Part shown: piece by piece, positions 62,640-64,000 of the stretch
Layout: each line of letters opens with the position of its first letter
How positions within the stretch are numbered: the first letter of the stretch is position 1
Origin: Flectonema sp. DT1601
Lineage: Eukaryota > Euglenozoa > Diplonemea > Diplonemida > Diplonemidae
Direction of reading: 5' to 3'
Assembly (NCBI GenBank): GCA_964019425.1
Contig: OZ025804.1
Coordinates: 248,001-312,000 of the forward strand
DNA: 64,000 nt
The notes under the pieces: generated by a model
Told to the model about the DNA's origin: nothing
Seen by the model: the letters and a program-made list of their open reading frames with translations, nothing else
The model's database searches: none
Position numbers and translations under genes: made by a program

Positions 62640-64000
62640 TCACAGCTGAAACATCCATATTAGGTGTAGGGGCCCACATGTGGTGGGGAAGATATCTCCT
62701 CCTTCGTTGTGGGGATGCACGTGCTCTAAGTTCCAGCACACTGGCATTGCCAAGTGAGTCTTCCTTCATGTCTTGCCCCCTTGCCCAATCCACCAGGTCG
62801 AAACTTGTCATTGGCGTTGCCTGTTCCAGTGGTATTGCCGCTCCATTCGCCCTCAGTGCTGCAGCTAAGCTCAACAGAGGTCCGTTTTCTATTCCGATTC
62901 TCCCCATCTCTCCTGTTTCTCTGTCTGAATTTGCTTCCATCTCCCTTCCGGGGGATCCTCGGGCTGCAGGTTTTATATTGTTGTCCGGGCCTGAACTTAT
63001 GGATCTTCTTAACCTTGTTCGTAGTCGGCCGTCCTTCAATACCTGTTTTGAGCGCTTCTGCATAAGTCTTGCTGGTTTCCTTAAATACTTCAACCTTGGT
63101 AATGGGAGTGTTTCTAATACTTGCATATTCCTGTACTCTAACCTTCGTCTTGGGAGTGCTGTTGTTACTTGCAGGGTCTGGTCGGCTGGTCACTTCGCGA
63201 ACCCTCTCCTGTTTCCCAATGCTGGGTATGTGGAAACAGACACCTTCCCCCCTTTCCATTTTGGTTGCTGCAGCTTCACATGTTTGTTCCTCTTAGCTAT
63301 GGCGTTTGCCTTCTCCAACGGGTCTTCCGATGCCACTTTCATTATCATCTCCAGCTCGGATCTCTTCGTCCCATCCTTGCAGAAGTAATGCTGAATCCGC
63401 AGCTGCTCCAACAAAACCTAGCTCTACGAAGTGGGGGTTTTCTTCCCACACGCTACTACATATTCGAACCCGAGTATAAAGTTTTTCAATTGCTTGAAAT
63501 AACTGAGAAGTTGGCTTCCCCCAACTTTGTATTCGAGGCTGTTAACATACCTCTCTCTGATCCCGTGTGCCGTCCTTCCCGAACTCATTACTGCTGCCCA
63601 TCTTTTTACATCTCTGGCTGCAGATGGGTCGGTCACCTCCTGTGTTGCTTCTTCTTCTTCCGTCTTTGGTGCTTGAGGTACTGCTACTGGCCCTTGCTGA
63701 GTTGTGGTAGACCTCTTCTTCAGACCCGCTAATTCCTGCATGATACCTTGTATCACGGCTGCCTGTTGTTCCTGATGGGCCTGCTGTTGTTGATTGATAC
63801 TCTGGAACAATGCTGTATTCTGGTCCTGCTGATCTTGTTGTTGCTGTTGTAGAACCTGTTGCTCTTTGAATGCTTCCCACATGCCCCCGATGTTCTCAGC
63901 TTTCTCGGCGTGTGTTTGATCACTGGCACTCACACAGTCTCAACAGGTGTTTGATAACTGCGATTGAATGTAAACCTTTTAGTTTTGAAATGTCTGTCTG
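62640..64000 (-). mobile_element. retroelement fossil with Gag-like region, enters from the right edge
   Basis: On the minus strand, a glutamine-rich helical region (around 63424-63933) followed by basic, proline/serine-rich text (around 62700-63400) has the look of a retroelement structural (Gag-like) protein. The element is broken in a few places, cut by the window edge on its 5' side, and abuts the C tract of unit 3. The family is not certain; LTR or DIRS-type kin are possible. Moderately young to judge by long open stretches. Confidence 0.45.

Noticed and set aside
1-64000. CRISPR arrays, bacterial operons or riboswitches
   Set aside because: Introns, kinesin and NOT complex genes show a nuclear eukaryotic genome; the regular 75-nt repeats are LRR codons.

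Overview
The window is nuclear DNA of a flagellated unicellular eukaryote. It is AT-rich between genes, with very long A and T runs, uses the standard code (TAA, TAG and TGA all end genes) and has short GT-AG introns of about 58-230 nt in seven of about twenty genes. Flagellum-type genes (twin calflagin-like EF-hand genes, a SPATA17-like IQ protein, a kinesin-3-like motor, an EF-hand/WD40 protein) go with a motile protist. The calflagin family, a gene array read entirely from one strand, acceptor-like AG sites just before most start codons, and an SSU rRNA 3' end reading GCTGTAGG point tentatively to Euglenozoa or another excavate lineage. The species cannot be fixed from this sequence.

Layout. 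From 0.6 to 54 kb every supported gene is on the + strand: calflagin-like EF-hand copy 1, a FYR-domain protein, EF-hand copy 2, SPATA17-like, kinesin, MATE transporter, JMJD6-like dioxygenase, ubiquitin-like/ankyrin protein, a 1195-aa RING/B-box protein (3 exons), a CCR4-NOT NOT3/5-type subunit (2 exons), a 1420-aa leucine-rich-repeat multi-pass membrane protein, a secreted class 3 lipase, a discoidin/C2 protein (2 exons), NudC (4 exons), two tandemly duplicated ubiquitin-like/BspA-LRR genes, a 2458-aa type II membrane protein, a coiled-coil protein and an acylated EF-hand/WD40 protein (3 exons).

The spacers are not empty. They carry a duplicated 0.3-kb block with hairpins (11.1-11.8 kb), small dispersed repeats that recur inside introns of the NOT and WD40 genes, and a pair of roughly 200-nt repeats with C/D-box-like motifs (49.9-50.5 kb).

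From about 55 kb to the right end the window changes character. There is an LSU rRNA fragment, decayed retroelement coding sequence, and three head-to-tail units of about 1.7-2.0 kb whose best-kept ends carry a 17-bp inverted repeat, TAGGGGGGGGTACAAGC, abutting C or G tracts. A truncated, inverted relative of this unit lies at 35.2-35.5 kb, fused to the last bases of an SSU rRNA. rRNA pieces, TAGGG-like G tracts and retroelement debris together suggest a subtelomeric or rDNA-linked region. This inverted-repeat unit is the best candidate in the window for something undescribed.
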